A stretch of DNA of 48,976 bases from an uncultured Alistipes sp. (lineage in GTDB: Bacteria > Bacteroidota > Bacteroidia > Bacteroidales > Rikenellaceae): the NCBI GenBank assembly GCA_944326855.1, contig CALVFO010000034.1, forward strand, positions 1 to 48,976, written 5' to 3'. Position numbers and translations under genes: made by a program. Every line of letters starts with the position of its first letter. The first letter of the stretch is position 1. The notes under the pieces are model-generated. The model saw nothing but the letters and a program-made list of their open reading frames with translations. It did no database searches and had not been told where the DNA came from. Positions 27,510 through 35,040 of this stretch are shown here, piece by piece.

Positions 27510-28523
27510 ATGGGCAATACGAATGATACGGCTCTGGGCTCTTCGGTACTGCGATTCAGACAGGTGGAAGAGTTTCTCCTGAAAGGAATCGCCTCCGGGC
27601 GTTTCCCGGTCGGTCAACGTTTGCCTTCGATCGCCTGGACCGCTTCGCATCTGGGATTCGCCCCCAAAACCGTTCATAAGGCTTATTGCATCTTGTTGGA
27701 ACGCGGAGTGATCGAATCGGTGCCCCGCAAAGGCTATTATGTCCGTTCGGCGGCCCCTCTTTCTCCGTTGAACGTTTTTTTGCTGCTCGACAACTACTCC
27801 TTTTATAAGCAATCCCTGTTTCAGACGATCAAACAGGATTTCGGAACCGGAGCCGAACTGTCGGTCTATTTCCACTTTTACGATCCTGAACTCTTTCGTC
27901 GTTGTATTCGGGAAAACGTGCGGAAATTTACGACCTACATTATCTCTTCTTTTTACATGGAAGATCTCGAAGAGGTGCTGAGTTGTCTGCCTCCCGAACG
28001 ATTGTATCTGTTGGGACGTCATCCCCGCAGTCTGCGTCAGGAGTATCATGGCGTTTTCCAGGACTTTCATCAGGACATGATCCGGGGACTGACTTCGACC
28101 GGAGACCGCATGTGGAAATACGATCGGCTGGTGCTCTATTTCCGCGATTCGGTCACCACGCCTCCGATCGAACTGCTGAACGGATTTATGGATTTTTGCC
28201 GGGATATGCGTATGGATCATCGCATCGTGCGGGCGAATGAACGGCCTCGGATTCATCAGGGAGAGGCCTATATCGTGATCGACGACGAAGATCTGATCGC
28301 TTTGGTACAAATGGCTCATCAGAAACATTATATTCTCGGGCAGGATCTCGGATTGATCTCCTATAACGATACCCCCATCAAAAGTGTGATCTCTACGTCC
28401 GGGGTTTCGGTCATCTCGACCGATTTCGAGCAGATGGGACACTCCATCGTGCAAATGGTCAAACAACGACGATTCGATCATTTGGTCAATCCGAGCTGTT
28501 TTATCGACCGCGGCTCTTTTTGA
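27510..28523 (+). CDS. GntR-family transcriptional regulator with periplasmic-binding-like effector domain
   Basis: A 337-residue regulator. The N-terminal winged HTH (about 14-76: FRQVEEFLLKGIASGRFPVGQRLPSIAWTASHLGFAPKTVHKAYCILLERGVIESVPRKGYYV) is typical GntR. The rest resembles a LacI/periplasmic-binding fold that would sense a small-molecule ligand (LNVFLLLDN..., ending GLISYNDTPIKSVISTSGVSVISTDFEQMG). In Bacteroidetes such proteins usually control adjacent sugar-catabolism genes. It lies immediately upstream of the aldo/keto reductase, UroD and corrinoid cluster. A 28-bp inverted repeat over that cluster's first promoter is a plausible operator. Confidence 0.9.
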   Translation: MGNTNDTALGSSVLRFRQVEEFLLKGIASGRFPVGQRLPSIAWTASHLGFAPKTVHKAYCILLERGVIESVPRKGYYVRSAAPLSPLNVFLLLDNYSFYKQSLFQTIKQDFGTGAELSVYFHFYDPELFRRCIRENVRKFTTYIISSFYMEDLEEVLSCLPPERLYLLGRHPRSLRQEYHGVFQDFHQDMIRGLTSTGDRMWKYDRLVLYFRDSVTTPPIELLNGFMDFCRDMRMDHRIVRANERPRIHQGEAYIVIDDEDLIALVQMAHQKHYILGQDLGLISYNDTPIKSVISTSGVSVISTDFEQMGHSIVQMVKQRRFDHLVNPSCFIDRGSF

Positions 28524-28674
28524 GTTGCCTTTATTTGTGATACTCTATACTACTATATTCCGCCCGATTTTCTCGGTTTATCGCGGCTATTTTCCGTTAA
28601 GTCGCCTATTGTTAGGGTAGTATGGAAGATGTGATTCTTTCGATTTTAATTTCTCGATCTCTTGCACACAATTC

Positions 28675-28702
28675 TGTATCTTTGTGTATACCTAAAGATA
28701 CA
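28675..28702. promoter_or_regulatory. Inverted-repeat operator overlapping the aldo/keto reductase promoter
   Basis: TGTATCTTT (28675-28683) and AAAGATACA (28694-28702) form a perfect 9-bp inverted repeat with a 10-bp spacer. The left arm contains most of the exact -7 box TATCTTTG (28677-28684). Occupation by the upstream GntR-family protein would block initiation. A nested GTGTAT/ATACAC repeat (28684-28689/28698-28703) is also present. The regulator assignment is inferred from adjacency. Confidence 0.6.
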
Positions 28703-28704
28703 CC

Positions 28705-29661
28705 ATGAGAACCGTAACATTGCCTGCGCTGGGGATGCCCCTCAGTGATTATTGCTTGGGAACAATGTATTTCGGCAGCAAGGTCGATGTGAAAACCTCG
28801 CTGCGGTTGTTGGATGTATATGCCGCCCATGGCGGTAATTTCCTGGATTCGGCCAATAAATATGCATCCTGGGTTCCCGGCTTTCAGGGCGGAGAAAGCG
28901 AACAGGTTCTGGGCCTCTGGCTCAAGGAACATCCTCGCGATCGTTACGTTCTTACCTCTAAAGTGGGCTTCCCTTATGGGGATATTCCCCGCAGCCTGGC
29001 AGCCAAATATATCATTTCCGAATGCGAAAAAAGCCTGACCCGTCTGGGTACGGATTATATCGATATCTATTTCGCGCATACCCAGGATCTTGATACGCCG
29101 ATTGAAGAAACGCTGAAAGCTTTCGATACACTATTGCAAAGCGGGAAAATCCGGGCAATCGGAGCCAGTAACTTCGATACATGGCCTTTGGCCGAAGCCG
29201 GTTGTGCCGCACGTCAATATGATTTGCCCGCCTTTTCGGTGTTACAACAGAGATATTCCTGTTTGCAACCTGTACTTGGCGCCGATTTCGGTACTCAGAA
29301 AGTGCTGACTCCCGAGCAGGTCGATTATTGTGCACGGAGAGAGTTGTTGGTGATGGCTTATTCTCCGTTGCTGGGCGGTTTGTACGAACATGCCGAGGCA
29401 CCCCTGCCTATACAATATGACTCCAGCTTGAACCGGAACCGACTTCGTCTGTTGCGGGAATCGGCGTCGGAGTACGGTTGTACTCCTTCTCAGTTGGTTT
29501 TGTCCTGGATGGCGTTCTCTTCTCCGGTGATCGTTCCGTTGGTGACCGCCAGCCGTGAGGAGCATCTGCTCGATAACTTGAAACAGGTTCCTGAACATCA
29601 GGTTCGTGAGTTCGCCGAACGTTTGGATGCCCTCGATCGTTTTACCATTAAATACAGCTAA
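28705..29661 (+). CDS. Aldo/keto reductase
   Basis: A 318-residue NAD(P)H-dependent TIM-barrel oxidoreductase. Family features are FLDSANKYASW (Asp and Tyr of the catalytic tetrad), SKVGFPYG (catalytic Lys), IYFAHTQD (catalytic His), the IRAIGASNF strand, and a C-terminal coenzyme loop (IVPLVTASREEHLLDNL). The substrate is unknown. It is the first gene of the UroD-MFS-corrinoid cluster and sits under the inverted-repeat promoter. This suggests it oxidises or reduces the sugar-like or demethylated product. The UroD-fold gene starts 16 bp downstream. Confidence 0.9.
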   Translation: MRTVTLPALGMPLSDYCLGTMYFGSKVDVKTSLRLLDVYAAHGGNFLDSANKYASWVPGFQGGESEQVLGLWLKEHPRDRYVLTSKVGFPYGDIPRSLAAKYIISECEKSLTRLGTDYIDIYFAHTQDLDTPIEETLKAFDTLLQSGKIRAIGASNFDTWPLAEAGCAARQYDLPAFSVLQQRYSCLQPVLGADFGTQKVLTPEQVDYCARRELLVMAYSPLLGGLYEHAEAPLPIQYDSSLNRNRLRLLRESASEYGCTPSQLVLSWMAFSSPVIVPLVTASREEHLLDNLKQVPEHQVREFAERLDALDRFTIKYS

Positions 29662-29677
29662 TAAATCTATAAAGATC

Positions 29678-30844
29678 ATGAACAGCAGAGAACGTGTAAT
29701 CAAAGCCATTAACCATCAGGAAGCCGACCGGGTGCCGTATGACCTTTCGGGAACCACCGTCACCGGGATATGCAAGGGCGCTTTCCTGAATGCGATGAAA
29801 GAACGCGGCCTTTCGACCGACTATGAAAAAGAAGTAGACCCGATTTCACAAATCGTGACACCGGTCGAAGAAACTCTGGTGGCTCTGAAATCCGATACCC
29901 GTCGTTTGGGGGCTCGTCGCGTGATCAACTACGAACAGATCCGTACCAAAGAGGGTAGTGTATGGTCGTTGGTCGATCACTGGGATTGCCTTTGGAAATT
30001 GGACGAAACCAAAGACCTGTATTATAATCAGTTTACCCATCCTCTCGAACAATACGATTCGATCACCGAAGGCTTGAAACATTGGAGCGTGCCCAAATGG
30101 TCGAACTACGTGGAACAGATGCGGGCCGATATCGCCGAACAGGCTCCCGCCCTGGGCGATTATTGCGGGATCGCCGACCGTAACTGTGCCGGTTTGACCG
30201 AAATGTCGCTGCGTATCCGCGGTTATGAAAAATGGTACATGGATATTTTCATGGATCCGGCCGGGGTGGAACAGCTGCTCGAAGATGTAACCCAACATAA
30301 ACTCGATTATTGGGCTTCGTTGTTCGACTGGATCGAAGAACAGGGGCTGCAGGATAAGATCCAGGTGGTTTCCGAATGCGACGACCTGGGTACTCAGAAA
30401 TCGACGCTGATCTCGCCCGATGACCTGCGCAAGATGGTGATCCCGCGTTTCAAACGGATCTGGGAATACACCAAGAAACGGATGCCGCACATCAAAAACT
30501 TCATGCACACCTGCGGCGCCGTACGTCCGATTCTGCCCGATCTGATCGAAGCCGGTCTGGATATCTACAACCCGGTACAGTTTACGGCTCACGACATGGA
30601 TCTCAAGGGCCTGAAACGGGATTTCGGAAAAGACCTCGTCTTCTGGGGCGGCGGTATCGATACGCAGTCGACTCTGTGCAAGGGAACGCCCGAAGAAGTG
30701 AGCGACGAAGTAAAACGTATCCTCGATATTATGGCTCCGGGCGGTGGTTTCGTCTTCGCTCCGGTACATAACGTTCAGGACGACGTCTCCGCAGCCAATT
30801 TCTGGGCTATGTGGGATACCCTGATGGAATACGGTAAATATTAG
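29678..30844 (+). CDS. Uroporphyrinogen decarboxylase-fold methyltransferase-like protein
   Basis: A 388-residue UroD-superfamily protein. I start it at the ATG at 29678 (MNSRERVIKAINHQEADRVP, the canonical opening of this family). It is not heme-pathway HemE: the sequence has a putative zinc-ligand pair H277-x-C279 in FMHTCGAV and WGGGIDTQSTLCKGTPEEV. These are patterns of corrinoid-linked UroD-like methyltransferases such as the methyltransferase I of acetogen O-demethylases. A role as substrate:corrinoid methyltransferase is inferred from the corrinoid protein and second methyltransferase nearby. A transporter gene follows after 22 bp. Confidence 0.8.
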   Translation: MNSRERVIKAINHQEADRVPYDLSGTTVTGICKGAFLNAMKERGLSTDYEKEVDPISQIVTPVEETLVALKSDTRRLGARRVINYEQIRTKEGSVWSLVDHWDCLWKLDETKDLYYNQFTHPLEQYDSITEGLKHWSVPKWSNYVEQMRADIAEQAPALGDYCGIADRNCAGLTEMSLRIRGYEKWYMDIFMDPAGVEQLLEDVTQHKLDYWASLFDWIEEQGLQDKIQVVSECDDLGTQKSTLISPDDLRKMVIPRFKRIWEYTKKRMPHIKNFMHTCGAVRPILPDLIEAGLDIYNPVQFTAHDMDLKGLKRDFGKDLVFWGGGIDTQSTLCKGTPEEVSDEVKRILDIMAPGGGFVFAPVHNVQDDVSAANFWAMWDTLMEYGKY

Positions 30845-30866
30845 ACTACTAACCCAAACTTTTTAT

Positions 30867-32192
30867 ATGAGCAAGTTCAATGAGGTCAACGAAAAGATCG
30901 GGCGGTATCGCTGGGTGATTTGTGCCCTGTTGTTCTTCGCCACGACCATCAACTACCTGGATCGGGCCGTTATCGGTTTGCTCAAGGAGTTGCTTACCGA
31001 AGAGTTTTCCTGGACGGAAAACGATTACGGGAATATCGTGATCTGCTTTCAGGTAGCCTATGCTGTCAGCCTGTTATTCGCGGGACGTGTAATCGATAAG
31101 CTGGGAACCAAGATCGGTTATGCGCTCTCTCTGGTGGTGTGGAGCTTGGCTGCCGTACTGCACGGCGTAGCCCGTGGCACCGGTGGATTTGCCGCCGCCC
31201 GAGCTTTGCTGGGAGTCGGTGAGTCGGGGAACTTCCCGGCTGCCAATAAAACAGTGGCCGAATGGTTTCCTCAGAAAGAAAGAGCCTTTGCAACCGGCTT
31301 GTACAATTCGGGAGCCAATATCGGAGCGATCGTCGCTCCGTTGCTGGTGCCCTGGATCGCCATGCATTGGGGATGGCAATGGGCTTTTATCCTGACCGGG
31401 GGTGTCGGTTTTCTGTGGATCATCTTCTGGGAAATCTTCTACGCCGATCCTTCGAAACACAAACGCCTTTCCAAGGCCGAGTACGATTACATCAACAGTG
31501 ACGCTCCCGCCGCGGAAACTCCGACCGAAACCACGGCCCCTGAAGAACGGGTAACCTGGAAAGAGTTGTTGACGTTACGTCAGACCTGGGCTTTCTTCTT
31601 TGGGAAATTCCTGACCGACCCGATCTGGTGGTTCTTCCTGTTCTGGTTGCCGGCATTCCTGGAAGTGCAATACGGCCTGAGCGGTATGCAGGTTTCCCTG
31701 CCGTTGATTTTCGTCTATACGTTCTCCAGCATCGGTAGTATCTTGGGCGGTTGGCTGCCTAAATATTTTATCGACAAAGGTTGGGGCGCCGGGCGGGCTC
31801 GTAAAGTCGCCATGTTGCTCTATGCGCTGGTACCTTTGCTGGTTCTCTTTGCACAGGGGGCCGGTGATGTCAATATGTGGTATGCCATCGTGATTATCGG
31901 ACTGGCCTGTGCCGCGCACTGTGCCTGGTCGGCCAACATTTTCGCAACGGTATCGGATATGTTCCCTAAAAAAGCCGTCGCTTCGGTGACCGGTATCGGA
32001 GGGATGGCCGGTGCTTTGGGCGGTATCCTGATCGCGAAGGCGGCCGGTCTGCTTTTCGACCACTTCAAGGCCTTGGGTGATATTACGGTGGGCTACGGAA
32101 TAATGTTCGTTATTTGTGCCGTAGCTTATATCCTGGCGTGGGTGATCATGCAGGTGTTGGCTCCCAATTTCCGAAAAGTCGAAAAACTGTAA
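30867..32192 (+). CDS. MFS transporter, ACS/hexuronate type
   Basis: A 441-residue, 12-helix major facilitator of the anion:cation symporter family. It has TTINYLDRAVIGLL in helix 1, the loop motif GRVIDKLGTKIGY, the signature RALLGVGESGNFPAANKTVAEWFP in helices 4-5, and a central hydrophilic loop around residue 210. ExuT-like relatives import hexuronates and other sugar acids with protons. The setting suggests it brings in the methylated or acidic substrate of the corrinoid cluster (inference). A 13-bp hairpin follows the stop codon. Confidence 0.9.
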   Translation: MSKFNEVNEKIGRYRWVICALLFFATTINYLDRAVIGLLKELLTEEFSWTENDYGNIVICFQVAYAVSLLFAGRVIDKLGTKIGYALSLVVWSLAAVLHGVARGTGGFAAARALLGVGESGNFPAANKTVAEWFPQKERAFATGLYNSGANIGAIVAPLLVPWIAMHWGWQWAFILTGGVGFLWIIFWEIFYADPSKHKRLSKAEYDYINSDAPAAETPTETTAPEERVTWKELLTLRQTWAFFFGKFLTDPIWWFFLFWLPAFLEVQYGLSGMQVSLPLIFVYTFSSIGSILGGWLPKYFIDKGWGAGRARKVAMLLYALVPLLVLFAQGAGDVNMWYAIVIIGLACAAHCAWSANIFATVSDMFPKKAVASVTGIGGMAGALGGILIAKAAGLLFDHFKALGDITVGYGIMFVICAVAYILAWVIMQVLAPNFRKVEKL

Positions 32193-32217
32193 ACGGTTTC
32201 GAGCTCCTAATTTTCAC

Positions 32218-32253
32218 GCAGGCGCTCCGGTGCATAAACTCCGGGGCGTTTGC
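32218..32253. other. Hairpin between the transporter and corrinoid genes
   Basis: GCAGGCGCTCCGG (32218-32230) pairs over 13 positions with CCGGGGCGTTTGC (32241-32253), three of them G-U, around a 10-nt loop. No T-run follows, so it is not a standard terminator. It may be an RNA-processing or stability element, or a leaky terminator, between the two halves of the cluster. It does not match a cobalamin riboswitch. Confidence 0.55.
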
Positions 32254-32284
32254 AGTGGAAAGGCACCAACTCCAAAAGAATGAT

Positions 32285-32303
32285 TATATTTACCGAAAAT
32301 ATA
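32285..32303 (+). promoter_or_regulatory. Possible promoter of corrinoid-protein operon, with inverted repeat
   Basis: TATATTTA (32285-32292) is one base from TAnnTTTG. The first seven bases form a perfect inverted repeat with AAATATA at 32297-32303. The AT-richness means the repeat could be chance. It lies about 45 bp before the corrinoid-protein start. Confidence 0.4.
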
Positions 32304-32337
32304 CAAACCTAAACTCTTTTAAAATCATTTTAGCATT

Positions 32338-32973
32338 ATGACGGATTTAAATTTGCTCTATGACGCAATCCTGAACGGCAAACTGGAACAATCGGTGGAA
32401 GTGACCAATCAGGCCGTAGCTGAAGGTATTGAACCTCAGGAGATCATCAACGGTTATATGATCAAGGCTATGGAAGAAATCGGTCTTCGCTTCCAAAATG
32501 GCGAAGCCTTCGTTCCCAATTTGCTGATGGCCGCCCGCGCCATGAAAGGCTCTCTGGATATTCTGCGTCCGTTGATGAAAGGCGCTAACAGCGTATCGAT
32601 GGGGAAAGTGGTGATCGGTACCGTCAAGGGAGACCTGCACGATATTGGTAAAAACCTGGTAGCTTCCATGTTGGAAGGCTGCGGTTTCGAAGTGATCAAC
32701 CTGGGCGTGGATATCTCCAGCGAAAAATTCATCGAAGCAGCCAAGGAACACAAGGCCGACATCATCTGCATGTCCGCTCTGTTGACTACCACGATGAACT
32801 ACATGAAAGAAGTCATCGACGCTCTGGAAGCTGCCGGTGTCCGCAAGGATGTGAAAGTGATGATCGGTGGTGCACCTGTGACCGATGCTTTCGCTCAGCA
32901 GATCGGTGCTGACGGATACAGCGAAAATGCCAACGGTGCCGTAGCTCTGGCCCGTAAACTGGTGGCAGAATAA
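32338..32973 (+). CDS. Methyltransferase cognate corrinoid protein (MtaC/MtbC-like)
   Basis: A 211-residue cobamide-binding protein that would shuttle a methyl group between two methyltransferases. The N-terminal helical cap (1-85: DLNLLYDAILNGKLEQSVEVTNQAV...GEAFVPNLLMAARAMKGSLDIL) precedes a Rossmann-like B12 domain. The lower-ligand motif is D99-x-H101-x-x-G104 in GDLHDIGKN; H101 would coordinate cobalt base-off. The S-x-L/T loop (CMSALLTT) and GGAPV complete the site. It stands alone, not fused to MetH. An activation-domain protein starts 12 bp after it and an MtaA-like methyltransferase follows. Confidence 0.93.
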   Translation: MTDLNLLYDAILNGKLEQSVEVTNQAVAEGIEPQEIINGYMIKAMEEIGLRFQNGEAFVPNLLMAARAMKGSLDILRPLMKGANSVSMGKVVIGTVKGDLHDIGKNLVASMLEGCGFEVINLGVDISSEKFIEAAKEHKADIICMSALLTTTMNYMKEVIDALEAAGVRKDVKVMIGGAPVTDAFAQQIGADGYSENANGAVALARKLVAE

Positions 32974-32985
32974 ACCTGAACGGAA

Positions 32986-33663
32986 ATGCGTGCCTCTGCC
33001 GTTATTTCTTTTTCGGAATTGGGCCTGACCCCCCAGCATGTCTATGCCAGCATGGGCTATCGGGGGGCGGAACCCGATTCGGAGACCTGCTCTCTGGTCG
33101 CCCGGATGTTGGCTGATCTGGAACGGGAAGTAAAACCCGCTTACGCATTGAAAGTACTGCCGGGAAAAGTCGAAGGTCATTCCGTGGTGATTGACGACAT
33201 CGTATTCGACACTCCGGTTTTCTTAGGTAAGATTTTGCAGGAGGCGCACCATTTCGCCCTTTTTGTCGTGACGGCCGGACAGGCTTATGACGATTGGGCG
33301 GCCCGAATCAAAAAACAGGGAGATATCTTGTGTGAGTTCGTAGCGGATGCCATCGGATCGGCAACGGTCGAAAGCATGGGATTATACGCCAAAAAACGTC
33401 TGGAGGAACTGTTGGGGGGAGCAACCCATTCCAGCACGTTTTGTCCGGGTCAGTACCATTGGCATATCTCCGAACAGCGCAAGTTTTTTACGCTGATGGG
33501 CGAAGACAATGTCGGGGTGACGATCAACGACAGTTTCCTGATGCATCCGATTAAATCGGTCAGTGGTCTCATCGGTATCGGTGAAACGCTCGACCCTACG
33601 ATTACCGCCTGCAGTCTGTGCCCGCGATTGGATTGTTTCCGCCGCAATGCAGGGCATGCTTAA
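32986..33663 (+). CDS. MetH activation-domain-like protein with C-terminal Cys motif
   Basis: A 225-residue stand-alone homologue of the methionine-synthase reactivation domain. It carries the SAM-binding-like stretch FCPGQYHWHISEQRKFFTLMG and INDSFLMHPIKSVSGLIGIG. In MetH this domain uses SAM and an electron donor to rescue oxidised Co(II). Here it probably reactivates the adjacent corrinoid protein, in place of a RACE-type ferredoxin activator. Beyond the normal domain it ends in C209-x2-C212-x4-C217 (CSLCPRLDC), a possible metal or Fe-S ligand set. The corrinoid gene lies 12 bp upstream and the methyltransferase gene 31 bp downstream. Confidence 0.82.
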   Translation: MRASAVISFSELGLTPQHVYASMGYRGAEPDSETCSLVARMLADLEREVKPAYALKVLPGKVEGHSVVIDDIVFDTPVFLGKILQEAHHFALFVVTAGQAYDDWAARIKKQGDILCEFVADAIGSATVESMGLYAKKRLEELLGGATHSSTFCPGQYHWHISEQRKFFTLMGEDNVGVTINDSFLMHPIKSVSGLIGIGETLDPTITACSLCPRLDCFRRNAGHA

Positions 33664-33694
33664 CGAATAACCCATACTAAATAAAGCAGAATAT

Positions 33695-34696
33695 ATGAGA
33701 AATATGAAAAAATGGGTGGAAGATTTGATCAACAGTGACAAACGTACCGCACTGCCGATCATGACCCACCCTGGTATCGAGATGATCGGCAAACAGGTGT
33801 ATGATGCCGTAACGGACGGTCGTGTTCATTTCGAAGCGATCAAAGCGGTCAATGAGGCTTATCCGCTGAGTGTGGCTGCTACGGTGATCATGGATTTGAC
33901 AGTGGAAGCCGAGGCTTTCGGTTGTGAAATCTCTTTCCCGAAGGACGAAGTGCCCAGTGTAGTCGGTCGTTTGGTATCGGATTATGCTTCGGTCGAAGCG
34001 CTCCAAGTGCCGGATTTGAATGCGGGTCGTATACAGCAGTATCTGCTGGCCAATAAATTGGCGGTGGAAAATATCGACAAACCCATTCTTTCCGGAGCGA
34101 TCGGTCCGTTTTCGTTGGCCGGCCGTTTGTTCGATATGACGGAAATCATGATGGCCTGCTACGTGGAACCCGACACGATCAACCTGCTGTTGCGCAAATG
34201 TACCGATTTCATTAAGAAGTATATTCTCGAATTGAAAAAAGTGGGTGCCAACGGGGTAGTATTGGCCGAGCCGGCTGCCGGTTTGCTTTCCAATGAAGAT
34301 TGCGAACGCTTCTCTTCGGTATATGTCAAAGAAATTGTAGAGGCCGTTCAGGACGAAAATTTCCTGGTGATTTTGCATAACTGCGGCAATATGGGTCATT
34401 GTACTCCCGCGATGGTGATGACCGGAGCCTGGGCTTTGCATTTCGGCAACAAGATCGATATGGTCAAGGCGCTGGAAGATTCTCCTTCGGATGTGGCTGT
34501 CATGGGGAATCTCGATCCGGTAGCTCTGTTCAAGGTAGCGACGCCCGAAGAAATGCGGGCTGCGACCGCAGAACTGTTGGAACGCACGAAAGGTTACAAG
34601 AATTTCGTGCTGTCGTCGGGCTGCGATACACCTCCCGAAGTGCCTGAAGCCAATATCAAGGCATTCTACGATGCGCTGATAGAGTATAATAAATAA
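33695..34696 (+). CDS. MtaA/MtbA-like corrinoid methyltransferase (UroD superfamily)
   Basis: A 333-residue UroD-fold protein with the zinc-thiolate ligand set of methylcobamide methyltransferases: H228-x-C230 (ILHNCGN) and C310 (SSGCDTPPEVP). MtaA/MtbA carry methyl groups from a corrinoid protein to coenzyme M. Bacteroidales lack coenzyme M, so the acceptor here could be tetrahydrofolate, another thiol, or the enzyme could run as methyltransferase I. Which of this and the 29678 protein faces the substrate cannot be told from sequence. It ends the cluster and is followed by a terminator. Confidence 0.85.
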   Translation: MRNMKKWVEDLINSDKRTALPIMTHPGIEMIGKQVYDAVTDGRVHFEAIKAVNEAYPLSVAATVIMDLTVEAEAFGCEISFPKDEVPSVVGRLVSDYASVEALQVPDLNAGRIQQYLLANKLAVENIDKPILSGAIGPFSLAGRLFDMTEIMMACYVEPDTINLLLRKCTDFIKKYILELKKVGANGVVLAEPAAGLLSNEDCERFSSVYVKEIVEAVQDENFLVILHNCGNMGHCTPAMVMTGAWALHFGNKIDMVKALEDSPSDVAVMGNLDPVALFKVATPEEMRAATAELLERTKGYKNFVLSSGCDTPPEVPEANIKAFYDALIEYNK

Positions 34697-34721
34697 GGGA
34701 CCGGATTTCTTCTGGCAGATG

Positions 34722-34754
34722 AGCGGAGCCGCTATAAGCGGTTCCGCTTTTTTT
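34722..34754 (+). terminator. Terminator of the corrinoid cluster
   Basis: A 12-bp stem (AGCGGAGCCGCT at 34722-34733, AGCGGTTCCGCT at 34737-34748, one G-U pair) has a 3-nt loop and is followed by a run of eight T after the closing C. Confidence 0.92.
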
Positions 34755-34811
34755 GCAGATAAGCAGGGTGTTGATTGGGAAAATATGCTATTTTAATTAT
34801 GTTGTATCGAA

Positions 34812-34867
34812 TTTTATGGGGGTAATTAATGAAAAATGCATATTATTTTGATTATACCCCCATAAAA
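34812..34867. promoter_or_regulatory. 13-bp inverted repeat upstream of glnN
   Basis: TTTTATGGGGGTA (34812-34824) and TACCCCCATAAAA (34855-34867) are a perfect inverted repeat separated by 30 bp. They lie 27-80 bp upstream of the glnN -7 box. The G5/C5 cores stand out in AT-rich DNA. The spacing of the arm centres (about 43 bp, four helical turns) suits looping by a nitrogen regulator. The binding protein is unknown. Confidence 0.55.
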
Positions 34868-34893
34868 ACGAACAATATATTTCAAAAAATACA

Positions 34894-34901
34894 TATATTT
34901 G
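34894..34901 (+). promoter_or_regulatory. -7 promoter box for glnN
   Basis: TATATTTG exactly matches TAnnTTTG, about 140 bp upstream of the glnN start. This implies a leader of roughly 130 nt that includes a strong hairpin. Confidence 0.65.
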
Positions 34902-34952
34902 CATCGTGAACCTTTGAAGAGGATCCGTTAGTTTAAGTTTTGTCGGTTGTGC

Positions 34953-35005
34953 CGGATGGCAGCGGCGAAACCTCTCCGAATCACAAGGCTCGTCGCTGCC
35001 ATCCG
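34953..35005 (+). other. Strong hairpin in the glnN 5' leader
   Basis: CGGATGGCAGCGGCGA (34953-34968) pairs along all 16 positions (one G-U) with TCGTCGCTGCCATCCG (34990-35005) around a 21-nt loop. It begins about 45 nt after the likely transcription start and ends 35 nt before the start codon. No T-run follows, so it is not a simple terminator. It may control mRNA stability or translation of glutamine synthetase. I do not recognise a known riboswitch. Confidence 0.65.
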
Positions 35006-35040
35006 AAACCGCCACTCAACCTACTTTTAAATTTTATCTT

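Noticed and set aside
29678-30844. Annotation as heme-pathway uroporphyrinogen decarboxylase (HemE)
   Set aside because: The Cys/His zinc-type motif, the GGGIDTQ pattern and the corrinoid neighbourhood fit the methyltransferase branch of the superfamily. HemE-type active-site motifs are not evident.
32193-32337. A cobalamin riboswitch before the corrinoid-protein gene
   Set aside because: The stretch is only 145 bp and lacks a B12-box-like conserved core. The visible hairpin is a simple stem-loop.
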